This document shows positions 54,620-63,660 of a stretch of 64,000 nt of DNA, one piece after another. Source of the DNA: an uncultured Alistipes sp. (GTDB lineage Bacteria > Bacteroidota > Bacteroidia > Bacteroidales > Rikenellaceae); the NCBI GenBank assembly GCA_900539755.1, contig UQDC01000013.1:1-64000 (forward strand), in the 5' to 3' direction. The position numbers were made by a program, and so were the translations under genes. Position 1 is the stretch's first letter; each line of letters opens with the position of its first letter. The notes under the pieces were generated by a model that saw nothing but the letters and a program-made list of their open reading frames with translations, was not told where the DNA came from and did not search any database.

Positions 54620-57600
54620 ATGAGAAAAATTTTACTCTTGTTGTGTACCATTTTACTGGGCTGTTTGCAAACGGCGTTTGCGCAGAACAAGCAAGTTTCA
54701 GGTACCGTTACGTCCGTTGACGGCGAGCCTCTGATCGGCGTCACTGTCATCGTAAAGGAGCTTGGGACGGGCACCAGTACCGATATAGATGGACACTATT
54801 CCATTGAAGCGCCTGCACAGGGAACGCTGAAATTCTCTTTCGTCGGGATGAAGACCGTCGAGGCTGCGATCAGTAATCGGACCACGATCGATGTTACGAT
54901 GGAAGATGAAGCAGTCTTGGCAGATGAGGTTGTGGTAACCGGTTATGCAGCGACTCGTAAAGCGGCATTTACTGGATCTGCCCAGGTGATCGACAGCAAA
55001 GCAGTCACCAAGCAGACCGATGCCAACTTCATGAAAGCCTTGCAGGGAAGTGTTGCCGGTTTGCAGATGTTTAATGTAAACGGTCAACCGGGAGCTTTTG
55101 CCAGTGTCAACGTTCGTGGTGTTGGTTCAGTGAATTCAGGTTTGGAACCGTTGTACGTCATTGACGGAATGCTGATGTTCTCAGACAAGATTTCGGCTTT
55201 GAATGATGAAACTAACGGTGATATGGCTGTGAGCCCGTTGGCCAATATCAATCCGGCCGACATTGAGAGTGTTACGGTTCTTAAGGATGCAACCGCAACG
55301 GCCATTTACGGAGCACGTGCAGCTAACGGTGTGATTGTCATCACGACCAAACGTGGTGCACAGGGTAAACCTCATGTGAATTTCTTGGCTAAAAAAGGTA
55401 TTGCTCGTATTGCCAATCTGGATTGGAACTATCGTGTAGTCAATACCGATCGTTACCTGGATATTTGGGGCCGTGGTCTTGAGAATTCAGGCGAAGCAGC
55501 TCCCGGTGAGGGTTTGGCTTTAGCTAAGTATTATGCCAATGCGTATTATGGATGGCAAGAGGGTGTAACCCCTGATACGGATTGGTTGCAAGCGATTTTG
55601 CGCAATGGTAAGGTAGACGAATACAGCGTAGATGTATCGGGTGGTGCTAATAATACCAATTATTACATCAGTGCCGGATATTATCGTAACGAAGGTATTA
55701 TTATCGGTACCGATATGAAACGTTATACCTTGCGTTCGAATATTGATCACCGAGGCAAAGTCTTCTCTTTTGGTTTGCTGTCATCGGCCTCTTACTCGGA
55801 CAACAATAATGTGGTGACCCAATCACAATACATTAACCCGTTGGTAGCGGTATATGACCTGCGTCCTATCGAGCCGATCTACAACGAAGACGGATCATAT
55901 AACCTGAACGCATATTACAACCCGGTGGCTATCCGTGATAAACACAAGGGTGATGTTAACTCACAGCGGACCATTACGGCCAATATCAATCCTTATGTCC
56001 AGGTTGATTTTGGTAAGGGATTCTTAGCTAAGAGTAACTTGGGTATCAATGTTTTCAACTTGCGTGAGTATAACTTTGCCAGCATGATGAATCCTCAGGG
56101 TATTGAGTCGCACATGTATGCGGATCAGAACAACGAGACGCTGTTGAACATGACGATCACCAATACGCTCAGCTGGATCAAACGTTATGATAAGCACGAT
56201 ATCAACTTGATGTTGGGTCAGGAGTCACAACGTTTGGTTGACGAGCAGACTCTTACAGGTGCTTCAAACTTCCCGTATGAGGGGCTGCCGGAGATGGGTA
56301 ATGCATCTAATCCGATTTCAGCCGGAACATACAGAAAGAAATCTACCCTGAATTCACTCTTCTTCAATGGTCAGTACAGTTATGCTGACAAATATTATAT
56401 CTCAGGAAGTTTGCGTTATGACGGTTCATCACGTTATGGTCGCAACAACCAATGGGGTCTGTTCTATTCAGTAGGTGGTAAATACCGTATCTCTGAAGAG
56501 GAGTTTATGCGTGGAGCCCGCAATTGGTTGAGCAATCTGACCATTCGTGCCAGCTACGGTACAGTAGGTAACCAGGAGATTGGTTGGTACAGTGCACGTG
56601 CTTATTACGAAACTGGATATGACTATAAAGGTAATCCGGGTAGTGTGCCCATTACGTTTGCCAATCCTGATTTGAAATGGGAGCGTCGTGGTAAATTCAA
56701 CGTTGGTTTGGATCTGACCCTGTTCCGTACCATCAACCTGGAGGTTGATTACTACAATGAGTTGACTTCGGATATGATCTTCGAGGTGCCTATTACGCTG
56801 ACCACCGGTTTGGCTTATGAGTTGCGCAATATGGGTAAGATGCGTAACCGTGGTATCGAGGTGTTGTTGAATGCCCGTTTGTTGAGTGTAAAGGATTTCA
56901 CTTGGGACATGTCATTCAATATTACCTCTAACCACAATGAAATTGTGGCTCTGTCCACGGATCTGCCTATCGAGACCTCAACAACGATCCGCAAGGTTGG
57001 TGAGGCTTACCATACCTTCTATATGCCGGAGTATGCGGGTGTAGATCCTGATACAGGACGTCCGATGTGGTACAAAGGCACAGAGGGTGATGAAAAGACC
57101 TTCAACTACAACGAGGCCGGTCAGCGTATCGTAGGTAAGGCCGATCCGAAGTTCTATGGTGGCTTCTCGACCACATTCCGTTACAAGGGCATTGACCTTT
57201 CGGCCACCTTCAGTTACACTTATGGTGGAAAGGTTTACAACAGTGGTTTCAACTACGATATGCAGGTGGGTGACTACTTCCTGGGTCCGGTTACCAACTA
57301 CGTTTACGAAAATGCATGGACTCCTGAAAACCGTTATACCAACGTTCCTCAGTTCATTGCAGATGATGTATCGGGAGCCAGCAACACATCGAGCCGTTTT
57401 TTGATGGATGGTTCATATTTGAAACTTCGCACTCTGCAGGTGGGTTACACTTTCCCGGAGAAGATTTGCAAAGCGATTATGCTGAGCAATTTGAGAGTGT
57501 TCTTCAGTGCCGATAACTTGTTTACCGTCCGCAGTTCGAACTTTATCGGTTTCGATCCTGAAACACGTGCCGATGGTTTCCAACAATGGGTATATCCTAT

Positions 57601-57640
57601 GCCACGTAACTTTATCTTCGGACTGTCGTTCGGTTTTTAA
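54620..57640 (+). CDS. SusC/RagA-family TonB-dependent outer-membrane transporter
   Basis: About 1006 residues. Signal peptide MRKILLLLCTILLGCLQTAFA followed by Q; then a carboxypeptidase-like domain (QVSGTVTSVDGEPLIGVTV, about 25-100), the plug with GYAATRKAAFTGSAQVIDS, VNVRGVGSVNSGLEPLYVID and ATAIYGARAANGVIVITTKRG, and a 22-strand barrel ending VYPMPRNFIFGLSFGF. It imports an oligomer (glycan or peptide) together with the SusD lipoprotein encoded 26 bases later. No sigma/anti-sigma signalling extension is seen at the N-terminus. No degradative enzyme lies in the same operon, so substrate cannot be inferred. Confidence 0.95.
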   Translation: MRKILLLLCTILLGCLQTAFAQNKQVSGTVTSVDGEPLIGVTVIVKELGTGTSTDIDGHYSIEAPAQGTLKFSFVGMKTVEAAISNRTTIDVTMEDEAVLADEVVVTGYAATRKAAFTGSAQVIDSKAVTKQTDANFMKALQGSVAGLQMFNVNGQPGAFASVNVRGVGSVNSGLEPLYVIDGMLMFSDKISALNDETNGDMAVSPLANINPADIESVTVLKDATATAIYGARAANGVIVITTKRGAQGKPHVNFLAKKGIARIANLDWNYRVVNTDRYLDIWGRGLENSGEAAPGEGLALAKYYANAYYGWQEGVTPDTDWLQAILRNGKVDEYSVDVSGGANNTNYYISAGYYRNEGIIIGTDMKRYTLRSNIDHRGKVFSFGLLSSASYSDNNNVVTQSQYINPLVAVYDLRPIEPIYNEDGSYNLNAYYNPVAIRDKHKGDVNSQRTITANINPYVQVDFGKGFLAKSNLGINVFNLREYNFASMMNPQGIESHMYADQNNETLLNMTITNTLSWIKRYDKHDINLMLGQESQRLVDEQTLTGASNFPYEGLPEMGNASNPISAGTYRKKSTLNSLFFNGQYSYADKYYISGSLRYDGSSRYGRNNQWGLFYSVGGKYRISEEEFMRGARNWLSNLTIRASYGTVGNQEIGWYSARAYYETGYDYKGNPGSVPITFANPDLKWERRGKFNVGLDLTLFRTINLEVDYYNELTSDMIFEVPITLTTGLAYELRNMGKMRNRGIEVLLNARLLSVKDFTWDMSFNITSNHNEIVALSTDLPIETSTTIRKVGEAYHTFYMPEYAGVDPDTGRPMWYKGTEGDEKTFNYNEAGQRIVGKADPKFYGGFSTTFRYKGIDLSATFSYTYGGKVYNSGFNYDMQVGDYFLGPVTNYVYENAWTPENRYTNVPQFIADDVSGASNTSSRFLMDGSYLKLRTLQVGYTFPEKICKAIMLSNLRVFFSADNLFTVRSSNFIGFDPETRADGFQQWVYPMPRNFIFGLSFGF

Positions 57641-57666
57641 TACGATAATACAAAAACACTGAATAT

Positions 57667-59148
57667 ATGAAAAACACAGCATATCATATTTTAATTGCGT
57701 TTCTGTTGGGGGTTGGTTTTCTCTCCTGTTCCCTGGAGCCGGAATACTATCAGGGCAAGGACAGTGATGAGGCCATAACAGATCCTATTAGCGCGCAGAC
57801 GGCTTTGACGGGTGCTTATTCTCGTTTCGGCGCTTATGCTTTTGCAGGTCGAGATGTGATCGCTTTAGGCGATGTGGCTACGGATTTGGTTTTTGATTTG
57901 AACCGCACGACCCACTTGATGACCATCTGGCGTTATAACATTACGGTAACCGATCCATATCTGGAAGAGATTTGGGCATACGGATACAAAGTGATTGACA
58001 ACACCTCTCGTTTGATTGAGACTTGCAACAAGCTCTACGAGACTGCCAATGAGAGTGACAAGGCATCGTTTGACGAGATACTGGCGCAGGCTTATGGTTT
58101 GCGGGCGATGGCTCAGCTCTACCTGGTAAATATTTACGGACTTCCGTATAAGGTGAATGGTACGGTAGATAACGGTCAGACTCCGGGTATCGTTGCCACG
58201 GGTAAAGTGATCAATCCCGGTGAAAAGGTTAGTCGGAATACGGTTGCCGGCACCTATGAGCAAATCGACAAGGATATTGAGCAGGCTTTGTTGCACTATA
58301 ACAATATTGGTGGAAGTTCAGTAGATCAGTATTACATGAACGAAGCTGCTGTTTATGCATTGAAAGCTCGTGTAGCGTTGTATGAGGAGGATTACCGTGC
58401 CGCTATTGATGCAGCTCAGACAGCAATTTCGTTGCGTGGTGGCCACATCATTGTATCAACGGCCAGTGATTATCGTGACATGTTCACTCACATCACCATT
58501 AACAGTGAGGATATTTTCACGATTTCCAAATCTTTGACCGACAACTTGTCAGCAAACTCGATCGGAACACTCTATTCTACTTATGGCCTTTCACCGGCTC
58601 AAGATGCTGTTATCAAATATTTCTATCCGGCCGATTATGATGGTGAGTCGGATCCTGAAATTACGGATATCCGTTATCCATTGTTGGTAGAGGGTGGCAA
58701 TGAGACTACAGGATATGAAGGAGGTAAATATTACGGTATTACCGAGAATAGATCAGTATGTAATATTCCCGTACTTCGTTTGCCAGAGCAGTATCTGATC
58801 ATTGCAGAGGCGAATGCACGTTGGAGTGAAGGTAGTTTGACGGATGCACAGAATGCGCTGTTGGAGGTTGCTCGTCGTAATCCGGAGATTCAGTCAACAG
58901 CCGATCTGCCTGCTACTAAGGAAGGATTGATGGAATTTATCAAGGCTGAGCGTGTGCGTGAATTGTGGATGGAGGGTCACCGTTTTACCGACTTGCGTCG
59001 TTGGGGAGACATTGTGACTATGCGCTCTTTCCAACCGTTCGACATTGCTAAGTTCTGCTATCCTATTCCGAATGCTGAAATCAATTCGGGTGCAGGAGTA
59101 ACCCAGACTGAAAACTGGGCAGCAGCATTGCCTGTTCAGGGAGAATAA
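57667..59148 (+). CDS. SusD/RagB-family nutrient-binding outer-membrane lipoprotein
   Basis: 493 residues, lipoprotein signal ILIAFLLGVGFLSC. TPR-like helical core with ALTGAYSRFGAYAFAG near the start, ILAQAYGLRAMAQLYLVNIYG (the conserved RAxxYxxLxxxYG-like block), AAVYALKARVALYEEDYRAAI, and the C-terminal SusD signature EFIKAERVRELWMEGHRFTDLRRWG. It forms the lid of the SusC transporter. Same operon as SusC, followed directly by a terminator. Confidence 0.95.
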   Translation: MKNTAYHILIAFLLGVGFLSCSLEPEYYQGKDSDEAITDPISAQTALTGAYSRFGAYAFAGRDVIALGDVATDLVFDLNRTTHLMTIWRYNITVTDPYLEEIWAYGYKVIDNTSRLIETCNKLYETANESDKASFDEILAQAYGLRAMAQLYLVNIYGLPYKVNGTVDNGQTPGIVATGKVINPGEKVSRNTVAGTYEQIDKDIEQALLHYNNIGGSSVDQYYMNEAAVYALKARVALYEEDYRAAIDAAQTAISLRGGHIIVSTASDYRDMFTHITINSEDIFTISKSLTDNLSANSIGTLYSTYGLSPAQDAVIKYFYPADYDGESDPEITDIRYPLLVEGGNETTGYEGGKYYGITENRSVCNIPVLRLPEQYLIIAEANARWSEGSLTDAQNALLEVARRNPEIQSTADLPATKEGLMEFIKAERVRELWMEGHRFTDLRRWGDIVTMRSFQPFDIAKFCYPIPNAEINSGAGVTQTENWAAALPVQGE

Positions 59149-59171
59149 TTGCTATTGATTTGAATAAGATG

Positions 59172-59206
59172 AAGCCGCTCTTTACAAGAGCGGCTTTTCT
59201 TTTTTG
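59172..59206 (+). terminator. Rho-independent terminator of the susCD operon
   Basis: AAGCCGCTCTT pairs with AAGAGCGGCTT around TAC, followed by TTCTTTTTT. Confidence 0.92.
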
Positions 59207-59754
59207 GAGAGGAGCAACGGGGAGTGGTACATGTTTTTGCTTGTGTGAAAACTTCCTTATGGGGACTGTATTTAGGCTGTTTGGGCTGTCGAATGAAAAG
59301 GGGAAGAGCATTCTAATTATTGACAATTTTTTTGCGATTTCGCATACAGTTCGCTCCGTGGGGGAATATGGCGCAAATTGTTATTATAAGCAGGATAGGT
59401 CAATGGTTTCAGATTAAAATTTTGTCGAGTTACGTTCTGTACCTGCTCTAAGGTGTTAGGAAATGACACAGGGCAGGGGTGTTAGGGCAGGGTGTCAGGG
59501 AGTGAACCTGGCAAGAATGGCTATATTGGCGAAATTTTGGGTCTTGTGTTTGATCGAAATCTTTCGGAGTAGATTGGTGCCAAGATTGCATTTGAAAGGA
59601 TAAAACAAGCTTACATGCCTGTTTTAAGCCTGTTGAGGTAGTTAGCAGTCTTTTTTGACCGATTTTTAATATCTGTTAAACATTCTGTAAAACACTGATG
59701 TTCGGACTAGATGTTTGCTGGTTAAACTAAATTATTATTTGTCTGATCTTTAAA
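59207..59754. other. Intergenic spacer, no gene seen
   Basis: About 550 bases with no frame resembling a gene, no strong hairpin and no clear promoter. The 59460-59510 part has short G-rich repeats (CAGGG, GTTAGG, GTCAGG). Confidence 0.4.
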
Positions 59755-60336
59755 TCAGATCGTATCTGAACATATTTGCTTTGCAAGCGGTATTACAGTA
59801 TCTCGGATGTTCTCGAAGCATAGACGATGTTCCCCTTCGAAAGTCTTGTAGTTGCGATAGTATTGCAGATATTCTTCTCGACAATTGACCACTTGATCAT
59901 GTTCACCGAATAATGCCCATGTTTTTGTGATAGTGTTTTCTGTTATCCCATCGAATTGGTGACGTTCCATTTCCTCGTATCGATTACATAGTTCAGGGGT
60001 AATCGTATAGGTCGTTGCACCATCTTTTCGCGGATTGAGGAAAGAACACACGCCGATCTGTCGTCGCATCGTGCGCGAGACATGAAATGCGGGGTTCACG
60101 AGAATCTTTCTGCAATCGTAGAGTTGCTGGGCGAACATGCCGCCCATCGAAGTGCCGATCACGATATCGGGGCGTTCCGTGGCGACAAGATCACGCAACA
60201 TTGCGAGCGCTTCGTCGGGATCGATCGGCAGGTCGGGTGCGATGACCCGTATATCGGGCAATAGAGCCTGTAAATGCCTCGCCGTTCCCGATGCTCCCGA
60301 CGAGGATAGACCGTGTATATAAAGTATCGTTTTCAT
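59755..60336 (-). CDS. YqiA/YcfP-family alpha/beta-fold esterase
   Basis: About 193 residues. ILYIHGLSSSGASGTARHL near the start, the nucleophile elbow IGTSMGGMFAQQLY (Ser), the acid in ALFGEHDQVV (Asp) and a C-terminal GEHRL (His) make a full catalytic triad. Short esterases of this UPF0227-like group act on small acyl esters; the natural substrate is unknown. Start at ATG 60336 (MKTILYIHG); the ATG at 60342 is equally close. Alone on the minus strand, divergent from the hip operon 270 bases away. Confidence 0.83.
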   Translation of the reverse strand: MKTILYIHGLSSSGASGTARHLQALLPDIRVIAPDLPIDPDEALAMLRDLVATERPDIVIGTSMGGMFAQQLYDCRKILVNPAFHVSRTMRRQIGVCSFLNPRKDGATTYTITPELCNRYEEMERHQFDGITENTITKTWALFGEHDQVVNCREEYLQYYRNYKTFEGEHRLCFENIRDTVIPLAKQICSDTI

Positions 60337-60534
60337 CACCATAAAGGTAACGAAAATTATCGGCTTTTCAAAGCGTTCGCCGATTCATCTTATTGAGAAT
60401 TAATGGAGTTAAGCATTTTTTAGCAGAAATATATTTCAGACGATATAAGACTACTGTTTTATAAAACAAGTTTACCGAAAACACTTAACTCGGTTAACTA
60501 TGAATCTTTTTCGATTCAATACATTGGGTAATTT

Positions 60535-60602
60535 ATTGCACTTTTAATTGTTTGTGCAAAGATTTTTCATTACTTTTGTGAAAGAAAGGCAATATATTGC
60601 AC
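60535..60602 (+). promoter_or_regulatory. Promoter and candidate HipB operators of the hip operon
   Basis: TTG (60548-60550) and TACTTTTG (60571-60578), 20 bases apart, form the promoter. Flanking it are TTGCAC (60536-60541) with GTGCAA (60554-60559), and beyond the -7 box a perfect 12-bp palindrome GCAATATATTGC (60589-60600) followed by ACC, repeating the ATTGCAC word. Binding by the HipB-type protein would cover the promoter, as expected of autoregulated toxin-antitoxin operons. Confidence 0.55.
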
Positions 60603-60604
60603 CA

Positions 60605-60805
60605 ATGGACTATTCGATTATCAAGGAACGGCGTTTTTTATTAGGGCTTACTCAGCAGGATCTGGCCGACTATGCGGGGTTGAGCCTGCGCATTATCAAG
60701 AGTATCGAGGCGGGAAAAGCAAATCCTTCCGTCGCGACGCTCTCGAAGATCGCCGAGGTACTCGGACTGGAGTTGCGGTTGAAAGTAAAGGAAGTGGTTA
60801 AATGA
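60605..60805 (+). CDS. hipB: HipB-like antitoxin, XRE-family DNA-binding protein
   Basis: 66 residues, a single HTH_3 domain: IIKERRFLLGLTQQDLADYAGLS, LRIIKSIEAGKANPSVATLSKIAEVLGLEL. Start ATG 60605 follows the promoter; an upstream TTG frame would overlap the promoter. Its stop overlaps the ATG of the next gene by 4 bases (ATGA). It likely autorepresses the operon through the repeats at 60535-60602, and may bind the HipS/HipT proteins. Confidence 0.85.
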   Translation: MDYSIIKERRFLLGLTQQDLADYAGLSLRIIKSIEAGKANPSVATLSKIAEVLGLELRLKVKEVVK

Positions 60806-61122
60806 GGCAGGCGGAGATATACAGCGACGGCGTATTGGCCGGCGTGCTGATGGAGACCGACGGAGGAACATATCGTTTTCGTTACGACGATGCGTTTTTG
60901 GCCGACGATAAGCAGACGGCCATTTCTCTGTCGTTCCCGAAAAGCGGAAAGGAGTTCACGTCGGGTACGCTCTTCCCATTTTTCTACAACATGCTCGCCG
61001 AGGGCGCGAACAAGGCTTACCAGTGCCGCACGCTCAAAATCGATGAGGACGACGCATTCGGGCTATTGCTGGCAACGGCACATACCGACACCATAGGCGC
61101 CATAACTGTAAAGAAACTATGA
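60802..61122 (+). CDS. hipS: HipS-like protein (separate HipA N-terminal subdomain)
   Basis: 106 residues, covering only the HipA N-terminal (Couple_hipA) domain: VYSDGVLAGVLMETDGG-like start (EIYSDGVLAGVLMETD), YRFRYDDAFLADDKQTAISLSFPKSGKEF, LFPFFYNMLAEGANK, and DDAFGLLLATAHTDTIGAITVKKL, which ends where the kinase part begins in full-length HipA. In E. coli HipA this is fused to the kinase; here it is a separate gene overlapping both neighbours by four bases. That is the gene order and size of HipBST, where HipS is the antitoxin. Confidence 0.85.
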   Translation: MRQAEIYSDGVLAGVLMETDGGTYRFRYDDAFLADDKQTAISLSFPKSGKEFTSGTLFPFFYNMLAEGANKAYQCRTLKIDEDDAFGLLLATAHTDTIGAITVKKL

Positions 61123-62117
61123 AAGCATTGACGGTTTGTCCCGGCCATCTGGCCGAAGGATTCGATAGATATTGCCCGTCGTGTACGCGGCGGCTGTTCG
61201 ACGGAAAGCGCGTCAGCCCACAGCTCGATTTCGACTACGATGCGGACAGCGCGGATATGGCCGAAAGCATTAACCAGCTCTCCGTGTCAGGCGTACAGGA
61301 GAAGTTATCGGCAATCGTTGCCGACAGTAAGATCGTGCTCACTCCCGCCGGTGGACAGGGGCGTTATATCATCAAGCCTGCACCCGCCTATAAGCACCTG
61401 CGGTTCCGTGATCAGATCCCGGCCAATGAGCATCTGACGATGCAGATCGCTCGACAGGTGTATAAGATTCCGACGGCAGAAAATGGACTGATCTTTTTTA
61501 AGAATGGTGAGCCGGCCTATATCACTAAGCGATTCGATTACGATGCAGACGGCAAAAAGATCAAGCAGGAGGACTTTTCATCGTTAGCGCATAAAACGAG
61601 TGCGACGCACGGGCGGGATTTCAAATATACGGGAAGCTATGAGGATGCCGCCGCACTACTGAAAGCGAACGTTTCGGCGTGGCAAGTACAGATGAGTCGT
61701 TTCTTCGCGCTCGTCGTTTTCAATTATCTCTTCGCCAACGGAGACGCGCATCTGAAGAACTTCTCGTTGCAACAAACCTCAGGGGGCGACTACTTGCTCG
61801 CGCCGGCTTATGACTTGTTGAACACTTCGATTCATGTCGTGGACGAGGATTTCGCACTGCAAAGCGGTCTGATTCCCGAAGCGGAATATTCCGATGTCTA
61901 TACACGAACGGGGCACCCTTGCCGAGCCGATTTCGAGACCTTCGGACGACGAATCGGCGCATTGTCGAAGAAGATGACGGAGATACTCGATCTGTTCGTG
62001 CAGGAACAGCCGGAGGTTTATGCTTTGATCGACCGATCTTTCCTCGACGAGAGAGTCAAGCGGATGTACAAACGGTCGTACCAGGAACGGTTGAGTCGGT
62101 TGAGGAGAGAGGAATAG
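61119..62117 (+). CDS. hipT: HipT-like serine/threonine kinase toxin (HipA C-terminal domains)
   Basis: 332 residues. An N-terminal CPGH-x8-CPSC knuckle (C7, H10, C19, C22) is followed by S55-V56-S57-G-V-Q-E-K, the Gly-rich loop in which E. coli HipT has its regulatory Ser-Ile-Ser. Catalytic residues: D209 and N-terminal neighbours in ANGDAHLKNFSL, and the metal-binding D232 in APAYDLLNT. Length equals HipT of E. coli O127 (about 335). HipA kinases phosphorylate an aminoacyl-tRNA synthetase (GltX for HipA, TrpS for HipT); the target here is unknown. Stop is 19 bases from the IS256-family element, so the original 3' end is interrupted. Confidence 0.88.
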   Translation: MKALTVCPGHLAEGFDRYCPSCTRRLFDGKRVSPQLDFDYDADSADMAESINQLSVSGVQEKLSAIVADSKIVLTPAGGQGRYIIKPAPAYKHLRFRDQIPANEHLTMQIARQVYKIPTAENGLIFFKNGEPAYITKRFDYDADGKKIKQEDFSSLAHKTSATHGRDFKYTGSYEDAAALLKANVSAWQVQMSRFFALVVFNYLFANGDAHLKNFSLQQTSGGDYLLAPAYDLLNTSIHVVDEDFALQSGLIPEAEYSDVYTRTGHPCRADFETFGRRIGALSKKMTEILDLFVQEQPEVYALIDRSFLDERVKRMYKRSYQERLSRLRREE

Positions 62118-62136
62118 AAAATTTGCCGCGGGTAGT

Positions 62137-62158
62137 GTAAACTAACTGTGTCAAGTTA
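62137..62158 (+). repeat. IS256 element left terminal inverted repeat
   Basis: TGTAAACTAACTGTGTCAAGT; matches the opposite end apart from three differences and a one-base gap. Confidence 0.8.
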
Positions 62159-62248
62159 TTTTTCGGAGTCGTTTTGGAATCTTCAATATTCCAAAACGGC
62201 TCCGCTAAGTTATCAATATCGTCAAAGAACTCCAAACAAAAGATGATG

Positions 62249-63466
62249 TCAGGCCAAGATCCTGAACCTGTCCGGGAACAGGATGGCCAGTTGCTGGGCC
62301 GTCTGTCCCCAGTTCTGCACCGGTTGGGTCCACTTTCTCCGGATTCTCGTAAATGCGAGATAGACAAGCTTTTCAAGGGCGGTATCAGATGTAAATACGC
62401 CCTTGTTCTTGGTTACCTTGCGGAGCTGGCGGTGATAGCCTTCTACGGTATTTGTTGTGTATATTATCCTTCTGATATGCTGTGAGTACTGGAAGTAGGC
62501 GGTCAGACGATCCCAGTTGTCACGCCAGCTTTTGATGACAATCGGATAGTCCTCGCCCCATTTGATTTCAAGATCGTCGAGAGCCTTTTCGGCCGCATCC
62601 TTATTAACGGCCTGGTATACGAGTTTCAGATCCCGCATGAACTCTTTCTTGTTCTTGCTGGCCACATACTTGACCGAGTTGCGTATCTGGTGTACGATGC
62701 AGAGCTGGACCGTGGTCTCCGGGAATACACTTGCAATCGCATCAGGAAAGCCCTTGAGCCCGTCAACACAAGCTATGAGGATGTCCTGGACTCCTCTGTT
62801 CTGGAGATCCGTAAGCACACCGAGCCAGAAGTTGGCTCCCTCGCTCTTGGATATGTACATACCCAAAAGCTCTTTCCTCCATTCGGAATTGAGGGCCAGC
62901 ACATTATATATGGCTTTGGTCACAGGCCTGTTCTTCTCGTCCATTACCTTGTAATGAACCGCATCAAGCCATACGATGGGATACACACGGTCCAGAGGTC
63001 GGTTTTTCCAACTCTGTATCTCAGGGAGGACACGGTCCGTTATGCTGCTGATGGTCTCGGCCGATATGCGGTTGCCGAACTGCTCCTCCAGGATGTCGCT
63101 TATCTCTCTCGTGCTGTTGCCGATGGCGTACAGGCCTATGATTCTGTCCGCAAGTGAGTCCGCAAGGATCTTCTCGCGTTTGCGTACAACTTGAGGATCG
63201 AAAGTGCCGTCCCGGTCTCGCGGTGTGTTTATTGTCACTTCGCCTATCGAGGTCTGTACCTGCTTGCTTATATGACCGTTACGGCGGTTGCCGAACTCGC
63301 GTTCACCGTTTTCCAGATGGCTGTCCATCTCTCCTTCAAGGGCGCTGTTAAGCAGATTCTCCAGCAGCGGCGCCAATACCCCATCCTTGCCGGAAAGTGG
63401 CACTCCGGCCTTCAACTGTTCTATGGCATTCGCCTTGAACTGTTCATAATCAAATGAATTGCTCAT
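62249..63466 (-). CDS. IS256-family transposase
   Basis: 405 residues, intact. DDE-type transposase: helical N-terminus with LLENLLNSALEGEMDSHLE and NRRNGHISKQVQTS, the first Asp in VWLDAVHYKVMDE, the second in ACVDGLKGFPDAI, the conserved CIVHQIRNSVKY (CxxHQxRN), and the Glu in TNTVEGYHRQLRKVTKNKGVF. These are standard IS256 landmarks. It opens at ATG 63466, 64 bases inside the right end. Inserted directly after hipT. Confidence 0.95.
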   Translation of the reverse strand: MSNSFDYEQFKANAIEQLKAGVPLSGKDGVLAPLLENLLNSALEGEMDSHLENGEREFGNRRNGHISKQVQTSIGEVTINTPRDRDGTFDPQVVRKREKILADSLADRIIGLYAIGNSTREISDILEEQFGNRISAETISSITDRVLPEIQSWKNRPLDRVYPIVWLDAVHYKVMDEKNRPVTKAIYNVLALNSEWRKELLGMYISKSEGANFWLGVLTDLQNRGVQDILIACVDGLKGFPDAIASVFPETTVQLCIVHQIRNSVKYVASKNKKEFMRDLKLVYQAVNKDAAEKALDDLEIKWGEDYPIVIKSWRDNWDRLTAYFQYSQHIRRIIYTTNTVEGYHRQLRKVTKNKGVFTSDTALEKLVYLAFTRIRRKWTQPVQNWGQTAQQLAILFPDRFRILA

Positions 63467-63508
63467 AAGTAAAGTGTGTCTGTAAAGTTAATAATTTCTG
63501 CTCCCTTT

Positions 63509-63530
63509 ACTTGACACACTTTAATTTACA
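63509..63530 (-). repeat. IS256 element right terminal inverted repeat
   Basis: Read on the minus strand: TGTAAATTAAAGTGTGTCAAGT; pairs with the left end at 62137. Confidence 0.8.
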
Positions 63531-63660
63531 GTCTCGTTCTTTCTACCGGGCATATACTGAAACGCCTTCCGTCGTTGCGTAAATCATTGAAGTAAGCACG
63601 ACCAATTCAACGGACAACTTCCCGATAAGGCGCTTTTACAGAAATCGGGATGCCTATTAA

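Larger units (their letters stand above)
62137..63530 (-). mobile_element. IS256-family insertion sequence, complete
   Basis: 1394 bp bounded by terminal inverted repeats: left end TGTAAACTAACTGTGTCAAGT at 62137 and right end, read inward on the minus strand, TGTAAATTAAAGTGTGTCAAGT from 63530. The single transposase gene spans most of it. A long hairpin lies just inside the left end (CGGAG..CTCCG arms at 62164-62180 and 62188-62204). No 8-9 bp target duplication is visible (GCGGGTAG left, GTCTCGTT right), so the copy may derive from recombination or the flanks have diverged. Confidence 0.88.

Noticed and set aside
60605..62117. Frameshifted ordinary hipA gene
   Set aside because: Both pieces have their own ATG in a neat ATGA overlap, the break falls exactly at the domain border, and the sizes match known HipS and HipT.
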